Shown here piece by piece: positions 34,771 through 45,130 of a stretch of DNA of 64,000 nt (position 1 is the stretch's first letter; each line of letters starts with the position of its first letter). Under the pieces are notes generated by a model that worked only from the letters and a program-made list of their open reading frames with translations, made no database searches and was not told the origin of the DNA. A program made the position numbers and the translations under genes. Origin of the DNA: Ilyonectria destructans (Eukaryota > Ascomycota > Sordariomycetes > Hypocreales > Nectriaceae); contig JAHEWK010000001.1 of NCBI GenBank assembly GCA_020740775.1, positions 6,758,001 through 6,822,000 on the forward strand, in the 5' to 3' direction.

Positions 34771-35350
34771 AGGGATTCCATAGGTTTGAGACTTTGAGTA
34801 ATCCATCTGAGCTCTACAAAACCCTCACTTCCAGGGCCCAGTTCGCTATGAATAATTGCCCTTAAATGAACTCTATAGATTGTACCATCATTCGAAATTT
34901 GGGTTGTGAAGCGATGCATTCAGTGAGCGTTAATCATATTTCCACATATATAAAGGCGTGGTCAGTTATGTCTAGTGGTTTAAAAGTCCATGTAAATATT
35001 TAATGCTCTCGTTCATCCCTTTCATGAAAACCGTGAACTGAAAATCAGGATTGATGTATCCCAGTTTCATATTATTAAGCAACTGGTATCGTCCCCATCC
35101 ATTATCCCCTTTCAACCTATCGGGTACCGATGAACTATTGCCGGGTGGCACGCTTTCGACCTAGCGAGACGTTAATTGTCCACCGGCATATTTCGATAAC
35201 GCCCGGTCAATCTAATACCTCCCGGCCGACAGACCCGCATCTTGAGAATTCGTAAGCACCCTGGATATATAAACGAGAAGAATACCCACCTATCACCGAA
35301 CCAATTCAAAACTCAAACAACAAACAAAGTTTCTTTCAAATCTAGCTATC
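34771..35350. promoter_or_regulatory. amidase promoter region
   Basis: 580 bp. At 35195-35216 lies GATAACGC followed by CCGGTCAATCTAAT; the last 14 bases match the FAD oxidase upstream word CCGGTCAATTAAAT at 12 positions. The distance to the amidase ATG is about 135 bp. A TATATAAA-like run occurs at about 35265-35272. No gene. Confidence 0.5.
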
Positions 35351-37418
35351 ATGACTGTCGATACTCCCACTGGTCGCAAGGGTCTACATCTGTATCATGG
35401 AGACTCTGAGAGCTGGGTAACTCGGGCGAGTGAGAAGCGCGCCAAGTGTTTTGAAACAATTCCAAAGGATTGGGTTCTCACTCCTGGCATAATCGAATCC
35501 CTTCAGATGCCATTGGAAGAGCATAAGAATGAAATTATGGCTCTCGACGTTCCCCGTCGTTCAGGTATCCTTACGGAAAGGGAACTTCAGATCACAGAAG
35601 ATTATGACGTCTCTACGCTACTTCAGAAGTTAGCTACAGGAGCCTTTACTGCCGCAGAGGTCACTCTGGCGTTCTCGAAGAGAGCGGCTATTGCCCAGCA
35701 ATTGGTATGAAAGGGCTTGAACTGGCACAAAAACGGCGCTCATGCGCGTTAACTACATATGCTAATACTGAATAGACAAACTGCCTCACTGAGACTTTTT
35801 TTGATCAAGCTATGGTTCGAGCTCAAGAATTAGATTCGTTGATGGAATCTGGGAAGCTGGCCGGTCCTCTCCATGGACTCCCCATTAGCCTCAAAGATTG
35901 CTTCCATGTGACTGGAACACAGGCAACTTTAGGACTGGTCGCATATCTCGAGAAGTATTCTGACACAAACGCATGCCTCGTTGATATGCTTCTATCTCTC
36001 GGTGCGGTTATCTATGTCAAAACCAACATACCTCAAACGATGATGGTTAGTTTCTTGCTCCCCATACCGTACCTGAATTTGACACTCGATCCAGACAGCA
36101 GACTCGGATAACAACGTGTTTGGTCGAGTCTTGAACCCTTGGAACACAATGCTTGGCGCAGGAGGCTCAAGTGGAGGAGAGGGTGCCTTGGTGGCATTTC
36201 GTGGATCGCCCCTTGGCGTGGGCACTGACATTGCAGGTGAGTCTAGAGGTCAATGGGGTCCCCATCTCTACTTACTGGTGGTGGAGATTGTCGACAATTG
36301 TTTTCACTGTAACCATACGGGTATGGAACTGACTGACTTGAATTTCAAGGTTCGATCCGGATTCCAGCGCTTTGTTGCGGAACATATGGATTTAAGCCAA
36401 CGGCATCTCGCGTGCCTTACGGAGGCCAACAGAGCTGCAGCAATCGGGGTCTCAAGTTTATCAATGCGTGCGCTGGACCTCTAGCCAACGATATTAACGC
36501 GCTTGAAATATTTGTCAAGGCCGTGATTGACGCGCGTCCATCAAAATATGATTCGACCGCCATTGACGTTCCCTGGAGAGCTTTGTCTTCGGACCCAAAC
36601 CGGAAGCTTCGCCTGGGAGTTCTTGCTGAAGATCCGAAATTCCCCTTGCATCCATCCATCAAAAAGGCTATAGCGGAGGCTACCGAGAGGCTGGAAGCAG
36701 ATGGTCATCATTTGATCAAACTCAATGCTGAAGATTGCCAGATTAGCAGCATAACTAAGATCGCCTGGGATCTATTCGGCTTTGACAAGACAGCTAGCCT
36801 TTTACTTTCCTCAGCAGGAGAGCAGCCCATCCGGTCCCAGGTTCAAATCGCAGCGCAGATACAAGAGTTGTATTCCATGGGAGCGCAAGCCACGGCATTC
36901 ACTGAAACTGAAATGGACAGGCTGTCGGCCGCCAATATCAAAAGATCGGCAGCAATCGAGAACTGGCGCAAGATATGGAACCTCCATGAGCTCGACGCGG
37001 TGGTGGGCCCTGCAGCTCAGCATACCGCGGTTGAACACGATATGTATGGAGTTCCGGCATATACTGTTCTCCTGAACGTTCTTGACGTAAGTGTCCCGCA
37101 CGGTCAACTCATTCCTCGAATATTTCTCAACTGATGTTTTTCCAGTATCCTGCCTGCGTCATTCCGTTTGGGAGAGCAGATGGATCAACTGAATCCCAGT
37201 TTGACCTTCAACCTGGTCAAGCCGGAGCTCCTTGTCAGTATACCCAGAAAAGATTGGATATCAGCTGCTAATGATACCCAGATAATCCCACGCTCATGCA
37301 GGGAGCGCCTCTTTCGATACAGGTGTTTGCAAGCGGGATGCGGGATGAAGAGTGTCTAGATATCTCTAAAATCGTTGATAAGAGTTTGAATGGGACAAGC
37401 CGGGGGATGGTCAATTAA
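35351..37418 (+). CDS. amidase (amidase-signature family)
   Basis: Hydrolyses an amide to acid and ammonia. Six exons (35351-35704, 35776-36045, 36095-36236, 36350-37086, 37146-37233, 37282-37418) give about 575 aa. The Ser-cisSer-Lys triad is intact: Lys in GLPISLKDCF, Ser in GAGGSSGGEGA and the nucleophile in GTDIAGSIRIP. The nucleophile motif is split by a longer 113-bp intron and only appears after splicing. The fifth intron was placed where it restores GAPYNPTLMQGAPLSIQV, the family's C-terminal pattern. No signal peptide, so cytosolic like acetamidase-type fungal enzymes. Neighbours are the FAD oxidase and a convergent Zn2Cys6 regulator whose stop is 73 bp away. Together they suggest a nitrogen-source pathway. 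Confidence 0.92.
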
Positions 37419-37490
37419 ATGGTACTGGGATGCTGACAAGTCAGTAGCTCCTGAAATACCAAACGTTGTTCTTTGTTATTGCAGTTTATT

Positions 37491-38996
37491 TTACACTAAC
37501 GGTGATAAAACACTCCCTATGTTGTACCAGGGGATACTCTCCAAAACATCCCTGGCGGTCCAAAATGATGAGATCAGACACTGGTAATATGCAGCGAAAG
37601 GGGGAGTGTAGCCGGCCATGTTAGGAATGCGTGAATACCACCGATCCCTCTCGGCGCTGTCTTGGACATTTAGGTAGGCTACTAAAACGGGCAAGCCGAC
37701 AGACACAACGGGCTTTTTGGTCGTCAAATAGGTCACCTCGAGTTGGGTCAAAATGCATGCAGCCATTGTCTCTGCAGGTTTGTCGTTGCAGCCGAAAGGG
37801 AATCTGAGTCGATGGATAATGAGCAGCGCGGCCAAACGCATGACCTGCACCTGGCATAGTATGTGGGTAACCTCGATAGTCGTGAAATCTGAGCAGAATT
37901 CATCTGGAATTTGGGGCTGCCAGGACAGCACTGCTGATTCAATGGGGCCTAACGCTTCGAGGACTTGGTGGATATCATTGTCGTCGGCATGAGCTAGCGC
38001 GTTTCCAAGCTCACAGAGGTCGTAAAAGTATGGAAGTAGTGGAGTCGAGAGCCCCATGTAGCGATCCACGGAGGGTCTTGATTCGAGGATCGGTCGAAAC
38101 CTCAATGTGGGCACTGAACCATGGAGCAAGCAATGGACCAGTTCAGGCACGATCATGCAGGTCAAAAAGACAAGATCGTCGGAGCCGAGGACGCTCCCAG
38201 ACTCGTAGGATGGCTTGATGAGACCGAGGGCTTGGTTGCATACTGTCGAAACATCCGAGACGCTCGAACAGTAGGCGAACGATACAATCATACCGGCCAA
38301 GATGAGGCATTCTGAAACCCCATGGCTGTCGTGAACCTGGAACTGCTGAAGTCGAGCCAGGGCAGACGATGCATGTCGGTGACAGGCATCGGACTCGACT
38401 TGTTGCTCGGATGGGCTGTCGGCGAGCTTGTTCCAACACTGGCCCATGGCAAGAAATGCATCCTTAAGCGTGTGTCTAGAAACCACAAAGTGGGAAATGA
38501 GAAGTCCCCGGTGCATTTCCCAAAAGCTCGGCCCGAGAACGAAGGTATTCATGGCATCGTCGTTGAACATGACTTGTTGGATGAGGCGTTGATCCTCACA
38601 GCTCAGGTCATTGAATTGCGAAAGGCTCCGGGTGACGCTTGGGTACAAGGCCGGGAGGAGATTCCGCATGTCCAGACTCCCGACGACCGCTGCCTTGTGC
38701 ACATCGTCGGTTTCACGGCGTGCGGATGCCATCTTTCGTGGAAGCGCGGCGCGGGGAGGGCGGCCGGCCTTCTTCATGGGACGCAGGCTCTGGCATTCAA
38801 AGCCCAGACGACAGCAGCGGGCGCAATCGCGAGATGCTTTGGTCCATTGGCATCGCTCCTTAATGGCGTGGCAGCGATCACAGGCCCGAGTAGCTTCGTT
38901 ACGCATCTTCATGTAGTTGAATTCTTCAATATCGTTGGTGTTTGCGTCATGTTCGTTCGCCGAGGTTGGGACGGACCATCCCCGCATACCGGCCAT
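37491..38996 (-). CDS. Zn2Cys6 transcription factor
   Basis: Intron-free regulator of about 501 aa. The zinc cluster spans residues about 39-68: ACDRCHAIKERCQW, then CARCCRLGFEC, with an extra Cys beside Cys5. A basic patch follows (KKAGRPPRAALPRK), suitable for nuclear entry and DNA backbone contact. The C-terminal part is helical and weakly matches fungal regulatory domains (NDLSCEDQRLIQQVMF, FVLGPSFWEMHRGLL). The ATG at 38996 is the first in frame. It is convergent with the amidase gene and lies inside the presumed catabolic cluster, so it is the most likely pathway-specific activator of the neighbouring enzymes. The shared CCGG-containing promoter elements would be its candidate sites. 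Confidence 0.9.
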   Translation of the reverse strand: MAGMRGWSVPTSANEHDANTNDIEEFNYMKMRNEATRACDRCHAIKERCQWTKASRDCARCCRLGFECQSLRPMKKAGRPPRAALPRKMASARRETDDVHKAAVVGSLDMRNLLPALYPSVTRSLSQFNDLSCEDQRLIQQVMFNDDAMNTFVLGPSFWEMHRGLLISHFVVSRHTLKDAFLAMGQCWNKLADSPSEQQVESDACHRHASSALARLQQFQVHDSHGVSECLILAGMIVSFAYCSSVSDVSTVCNQALGLIKPSYESGSVLGSDDLVFLTCMIVPELVHCLLHGSVPTLRFRPILESRPSVDRYMGLSTPLLPYFYDLCELGNALAHADDNDIHQVLEALGPIESAVLSWQPQIPDEFCSDFTTIEVTHILCQVQVMRLAALLIIHRLRFPFGCNDKPAETMAACILTQLEVTYLTTKKPVVSVGLPVLVAYLNVQDSAERDRWYSRIPNMAGYTPPFAAYYQCLISSFWTARDVLESIPWYNIGSVLSPLV

Positions 38997-39393
38997 CCGG
39001 TCACATATGCCGTTATCATCGCAGGCCTATGATGAGGCTTCCCCGCTTTCTTAGCTGGAGTGTAGCATCTGGGCCACTAACGGGACGCCCTTGTCGAATG
39101 AAAGTCGCCGCCGATAGCCATTTCCAGTCTAGAGAGATACGGGATGGCTTCATGCACAGTATTGCCCGTTTCTAGTTACGCTCGTGACGCAACAGATAGC
39201 CATCGACTAGACTGTGGAGACAACGCACCCTCCATACTGAAATACGCCGGCGATACTCAGCGCTCGCTGGCCTACGCTCCAGGACACTCGTATAACGTTC
39301 GTACCCCGGTGAGTTGATGGCATCGCACTGGAAACACCGGGGTTCTTCGTCAATCTTCAATTGAATCGCTACTCAGTCACAACGAATCTAGAT
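38997..39393. promoter_or_regulatory. regulator upstream region
   Basis: 397 bp between the regulator ATG and the aldehyde dehydrogenase stop. A palindromic CGCCGGCG core followed by ATA occurs at 39246-39256; read on the minus strand it gives TATCGCCGGCG, like the GATAAGCCGGC elements. No gene. Confidence 0.35.
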
Positions 39394-40979
39394 TTATATT
39401 TCAAGACCAACGTTGACATGAACAGCTTTCGTTTGCATGTACCCTTCCAATCCAGCCTTCCCCAATTCCCTGCCCACCCCGCTTTGCTTCACGCCGCCAA
39501 ATGGAACGCGGAAATCCGAATCTGTCGACGAGTTGATCCATACCATGCCCGCGTCGAGCTGCGAGGTAATTCGGTGGGCCCTTTGTATATCCTTTGTAAA
39601 AATAGACGCAGCCAGTCCAAACTCCGTCTCATTTGCCATCCGAATGGCATCCACCTCGTTGTCGAATGAAGAAATAGCCGCAAAAGGACCAAATATCTCT
39701 TCACGATAAATTCTCATGCTCGGGGTAACGTCCTGGAAAACTGTCGGCTCCAGAAAAAATCCCTTGCGATTGCATGCCTTGCCGCCTGTTAACAAAGTTG
39801 CACCTTGCTCTTCAGCTGATGTGACATATGATAAGATCTTATCCAAATGCTCCCTCGTGATCTGTGGTCCTTGAAAGGTATCGGGGTCAAAGGGGTCGCC
39901 AACTTTGTAAGACTTGACAATTTCAACAAACCGGGCGGCAAATTGCTTGTACACGCATGATTGAACAAGCAGTCGTGAGTTAGCAGTGCAAATCTGACCT
40001 TGATTGCTCATGATGCCAATGTGAGCCCACCGCGCTGCTTGCTCAATGTCAGCATCATCAAATACTATGAGTGGTGATTTTCCCCCGGTCTCTAACGTCA
40101 AGTTCTTCAGATTAACGCTTGCACTTTTCTGAATCGTGCGCCCAGTTTCAGTCGACCCAGTAAATGCGATTTTGTCCACGTCCAAGTGGCTTGCCAGCGC
40201 ATGACCGACCTCCTTGCCATAACCATTGACGACATTGATGACTCCGGGAGGGAATCCGGCCTGCGGAATGAGGCTGGCTATGTAAAGCATTGATAGTGGC
40301 GTTTGCTCAGCGGGCTTCAGGACAATCGTGTTGCCGGTAGCTAGGGCTGGGCCCAGTTTCCAAGCAGCCATGAGAATGGGGTAATTCCAAGGAATAATCT
40401 GGCCACATACACCGATAGGTTGCCTCACTGTATAAGCAAATTTCTTTGAATGGGTCGGAATTGTTTGGCCGTGAAGCTTATCCGCCCACCCTGCGTAGTA
40501 ACGAAGGCATCCCACTGCAGCCGGTATTTCCATCTGGAGGACTGCGGTGTAGGCTTTGCCGCCATTCCAGGCCTCGATAGTGGCCAGGGTCTCCCGATGA
40601 TCATGAATAAGATCAGCGAACTTTGTAATGATCGAACCTCGCTCAGATCCTGAGAGATCACGCCATGATGTATGATTGAGTGCTGCTCTGGCGGCTTTCA
40701 CGGCACGATCGACATCTTCTGAGGATCCCGACTCAACAGAACATATCTCGGTTCCAGTGCTACATGCAATCAACATTAGCTGTATCAACATAATGAGGAG
40801 AGAAGCTCGTAGATCGACAGTGCGGAGCTGGGGCATCAGACTTACGCGGGATCAATTGGTGTGATTTTACTTTCTCCGATGGCAGTAACAAACTGATTGT
40901 CAAGGAATAGCCCTGAGTTTAGAGACACTTCCAGTCCATTGGGCGCCGTGAGATTGAGCTGAAGAGTTGGATCCGACAT
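39394..40979 (-). CDS. aldehyde dehydrogenase (NAD(P)-dependent)
   Basis: Oxidises an aldehyde to the acid. Exons 40979-40846 and 40759-39394 give about 499 aa, the usual family length. Removing the 86-bp intron joins ITPIDPA to TGTEICSVESG, the expected N-terminal sequence. The conserved motifs are complete: PWNYPILMAAWK, FTGSTETGR, the general-base Glu in LETGGKSP, the nucleophilic Cys in NQGQICTANSR, and EEIFGPF. The C-terminal PFGGVKQSGVGRELG is also intact. No targeting signal is clear. It would convert the aldehyde product of the FAD oxidase to an acid. It shares a composite promoter element with that gene at the same distance from the start, which supports membership in one regulon. 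Confidence 0.93.
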
Positions 40980-41167
40980 TCTGATCGCATCAACTGGAAT
41001 GTGTATCCTCAAAGTGTGGGATGCTGGGAGATCTCGGACACAGGGAACCGCGGGATTGCTGAATAATCGAAATACGGAATTCTAAGTATGATATGGCAGA
41101 TAGTTGAGCTACATCTATCACATGGCTTTTATAATGCAGTAGCATGAGCGATGAAGCCAAGATCAGC

Positions 41168-41224
41168 GCCGGAACCGGAACCGGAGCCGGCGAGTTTTAG
41201 ATGTGTCCGATAAGCCGGCCACTT
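41168..41224 (-). promoter_or_regulatory. aldehyde dehydrogenase upstream elements: CCGG hexamer array and GATAAG-CCGGC
   Basis: Four tandem hexamers with the core RCCGGM (GCCGGA, ACCGGA, ACCGGA, GCCGGC) cover 41168-41191. GATAAGCCGGCCACTT lies at 41209-41224, 230 bp upstream of the ATG at 40979. It differs at one base from the element upstream of the FAD oxidase. Both blocks offer CGG/CCG triplets for a zinc-cluster regulator and a CGATAA core for AreA. Confidence 0.55.
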
Positions 41225-42940
41225 AACGTGTGGTAGCCAATTCACTACCACAACCATGACTAAGTAGCGGAGAGTACAAATTTGGTACTAGTTTACGAGC
41301 TGTATATCCTCGAGTTACTATTGGAATAGAAATTAAAGCCATGGGCCTTTTTAGACCACGGTGTACCTTGCATGGCGTGGTCCGTTTGCTCCGCAAGGAG
41401 AAATACCATCACCTTCCGGTATGCCTCCACTACGTCCAGCTTAGTAGAACCTCGATTCTACAATAAATCGTTCATGTATCTTTTTCAGAAGCCCCCTTCA
41501 TGGAATTATGCACAGAAGAGACTTGTTCAATGGGACCTTCAATTCATGAACCACATGACTCACGAGGATCTTGGTGAGCATTTCTCCGATTAGACACAAG
41601 CCGCAAGCATCACGTCTTCTGCTTGAGAACACTGCAGGCGGTTGAGCGATAAAATGGGAAGTGACGCGTAAGCCTCCAACACATTGTCCAAGGGCAGCGA
41701 CGTGTAATATGTGGAAACCAATCCCCATTTCCTATGCGATCGCTAAAAGTAACGAGAGTAACTGGTGTGTTCCGCTCTACCGCGGAGGCTGCGAGGTTTG
41801 CACCATCGAAGACTAGAAATAGCGCGGATCCAGCTAAAGCTAGAGGAATTGAAATGTTCCTTTTTAAGCACTACAGTTATTTTTGAGGCGGTCACTCTAG
41901 GTGAGACTAGAATGGGAACTGCTGTGGCGGATTCCTGGTCGTACCCTCTAGGACACCAAGCGACCAGCCTTCAGTAGCATACTGGACCCCGGGGTTCAAT
42001 TTTAACGGCACGAGACTGCTGTTTCATCCAATGAATGTCAACAGACTCAAACTCGATGCCGTCATGGGCGTAGTCTTCCCAAACTGTGGCAAGGGGTCCA
42101 CCTCTTGGCCATAAAGGATGCCATAAAACTGGCCGACTCGTGAGCCATACTCCCAGCCTTCAGATTTATCCAGCCCATTGACTGCGAGTGTCAATTTAGG
42201 AGCAATTTTTCTGTGAACTATTGTACAAGTATTAATGTAGATTTCTATTGCAGGGGATATTGGGTACAGGAACAAGGGCCGAGAGTCAGACAGCAGGCAC
42301 GCTTCTGCGATGGATGTGGTGGAAAATACCGTCAAGCCAGCTGCATCTTGACTATTCGGGAAATATACAGACAAGAGACTCTTGTTTTTAACTTTCTACG
42401 ATATTCCCAAAAGTCTTCGTCATGTTTTCATACACCATGAGTACTGTGTGAGGTCGCTTCGACACTAACTGGGCTGCTGTCGTCCACAAGGTTTTGTGAT
42501 AATCCAACCAATCCCATTCACTTTAATTGACCGGCTCTCCACCGGCGGCAAAATTCACAGCGCAGCTAAGGGCTTGGCGTGTGACTGTATCTGCTAGGGT
42601 GTGATGTTCCATCCAAGCTAATGTGAGATATGCTCCGGGGCAACACCAATTGCATGTCACATCGCAGTGGGGCGACCGGCGTATTCTTCGATACGCCAAT
42701 CGTTCAGAGTGCGGGGACGACGTCTAGACAGTCCTCCGAGGTGATAAGGGGGTGGGGTATGAGGCAACGTCAATATAATTGAGTTGAGCTTGCAAATTTC
42801 AGTATATAGGTCTGCATATAGAACACTACGTCTGAGTCATAACTTCCCTTCCCTAGGTGCCCAATAGTACCTCTACCCGCGGCGACTTTTGAACTTTCCA
42901 CTGCCTCTGATTCTCAACATCACGGAACAAGAGTCTGACC
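41225..42940. other. gene-free stretch, possibly relic sequence
   Basis: About 1.7 kb. Frames such as 41372-41593 (plus) and 42024-42374 (minus) lack recognisable domains, start contexts or intron structure. The right end must hold the promoter of the MFS gene at 42941 (TATATAG-like run near 42803). I see no RNA gene or clear repeat. Confidence 0.4.
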
Positions 42941-44810
42941 ATGGATATCGAGCCAGCTCAAGACGTCCCGCAGCGGGAGCCTCCCTCTGGAACATTCTTA
43001 CTCAAAGATAGTAAGTCTTCCTTGTAATGACGAAAAAAATACTGTCTTGCAGTTGGTTCTAACTCTGCCAAGAGCACAGTCATGATTCTGGTGAACTCAT
43101 TCTTCATCCAACCCCAACCAGCGACCCGAACGACCCCTTGGTAAGTAATAATTATCCCACGTCCCTGAACGGAAAACACATGGATTGCTGACTCCTTGAT
43201 GCTCAGAACTGGTCGAGTGCTAGGAAAGCAGTCAATTTCGGCACCGTCTGCTTCTACGTACTCATCACATTTGTCTTTCTCGACATTCAGGGTGTCGCTT
43301 TTAGCCAGTACCTTGCGGAATTCGGATGGACCTTCGCTACACTCAACAATGCAGGTGCGGCGGCGTTTGTTGGTCTTGCCGTTGGTTGCATTGCCTTCAT
43401 ACCCCTTGTTCATCGCTACGGCCGCCGACCACTTTACCTTTTCAGCTTGTTGCTTCAACTTGCGTGCGGAGTTTGGAATGCCACGCTGCACACAAGCGCT
43501 GAGCTGATGGTCTGCGCCGTACTATCCGGGTTGGGTGGTGCCATCTCCGAGACGATCGTGCAGGTAACAATTGCGGATCTGTTCTTTGTCCACCAACACG
43601 CAACCATGAACGGAATTTTCATATTAATGCAGTCCACTGGCGCATATCTCGGCCCAGTTGCCGCTGGCTATATCGTCGTGGATATGGGATGGCGATGGAT
43701 GTGGTGGATGACTGCCATCTTGACTGGAGCAAACCTTCTCTTTGCTCTCTTCTTTTTCGAGGAAACAAAATTTGTTCCAACCTTGTTGGGAGAAAGTGGA
43801 ATAGAAACAGCCGACATCGCGACTCGTCAGAAATCAGCTTCTCTCGAAGATACAAAGAAGCGACCCACGGTTACAGATGCGAGCTCCACACGAATGAGTA
43901 TCTGCGTGCAGAGAAAGTCTTACCGTCAGCGACTAGCATTCGTCACCAAGACCGATACACCCATCGCTCATCACTTTTACCAGCCATTTATCGCTGTTTG
44001 CAAAATTCCGGCAGTTGCATACGTTTCCCTCACATACGGCCTGCTACTATCATTATACTCCGTCATCGCCACTGTCCAGGCGTACTATATGATTGCTCCC
44101 CCATATAACTTCGACGCTTCACAGATTGGTCTGTTGGCGCTCGCCCCTTTCATTGGCGGCGCCATTGGCACCATCTTCGGCGGAACGCTGAACGACCGAC
44201 TGAGTATTTGGTGCGCGAAGCGAAATGGCGGCATGTTCGAGGCAGAAACGCGACTATATCTCATCATACCAAGCATTATTCTCACTCTTGCTGGTATGCT
44301 CATGTTTGGATTGGGTCTCGCATATGTGAGCACTATTATTCCCTCCCCCAGTGTCCAGTATCCTGACCAAATATCCATAGTCCGAGCCGTGGACTGTTCT
44401 AGCTGTAGGCACTGGGATTTATGGCGCCGGGTTTGTTGTCATCGCCAGTGCTGCCTTGACTTATCTTACCGACAGTTACAGCGAGGTAAGTGATTGAGCA
44501 CACTAAAGGCCCTTTGTACAGTTTACAAGGAGAATTTTGCTAACTGGTTATTCCGCCAAAGATAATCGCGGACGCTCTTGTTGCAGTAACCTTTTTCCGC
44601 AACGTCTTTTCTATCATGATTATGTTTACCCTCACCCCTTGGCTCGACGCCATGGGTATCAAAAATCTGTTCATATTGCTTGCCTGTGTTGTTTTTGCCA
44701 TCCTAGCTTTAGTATTCCCGATGATTGTTTGGGGGAAGAAGGCCAGATACGGAACTTCGGACTTGTTGCGAGAGCTTGCTTTGAAGCAGCCGGGTACTCG
44801 TGAACATTAG
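42941..44810 (+). CDS. MFS transporter (DHA1-type, fungal)
   Basis: Five exons (42941-43010, 43073-43140, 43207-44325, 44381-44485, 44562-44810) give about 536 aa. The exon 2-3 join restores PTPTSDPNDPLNWSSARKA, the hallmark segment before TM1 in this fungal MFS group. Loop 2-3 contains HRYGRRPLYLF. TM5-region sequence is STGAYLGPVAAGY, and a hydrophilic loop with Lys/Ser/Thr divides the halves. Exon 4 supplies EPWTVLAVGTGIYGAG and exon 5 the final helices. The first acceptor (43072) was chosen because another CAG nearby breaks the frame. Substrate unknown. It is not clearly tied to the catabolic cluster on its left, but would be a possible importer or exporter for it. Confidence 0.9.
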
Positions 44811-45130
44811 TGAGATACTCTAGTTCTTACTTACTTACAACATTTGTAAACTCCATGTACACTGGTAAAATCATCGTTACCTTTACTCACGGTGGCTTTA
44901 TCAGAGATATAAAACGATTACATTCCAGAACCTAACTTTTTTCTCTCTTTCAAATTGATACCATAGATACGACGCCCATCTCCTTAAGCTACAAGGAAGA
45001 GTTCACGTATCTCGAGTCGCGAATGGCCATTGAAACGTATTCTAGCACCCAGGGTACCGTAACAATTCAACTAATGCCTCCAATCAACAAACCCCCGTGA
45101 CGGCGAGATAATTTATTTCCTCATGAATCT
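44811..45130. other. intergenic region, convergent 3' ends
   Basis: 320 bp between two convergent genes, AT-rich. Nothing recognisable. Confidence 0.4.

Noticed and set aside
41985..42020. tRNA-like GGTTCAA word
   Set aside because: No cloverleaf-compatible arms could be found around it.
41372..42374. Gene candidates in the gap right of the aldehyde dehydrogenase
   Set aside because: Short frames without domain or intron support on either strand.
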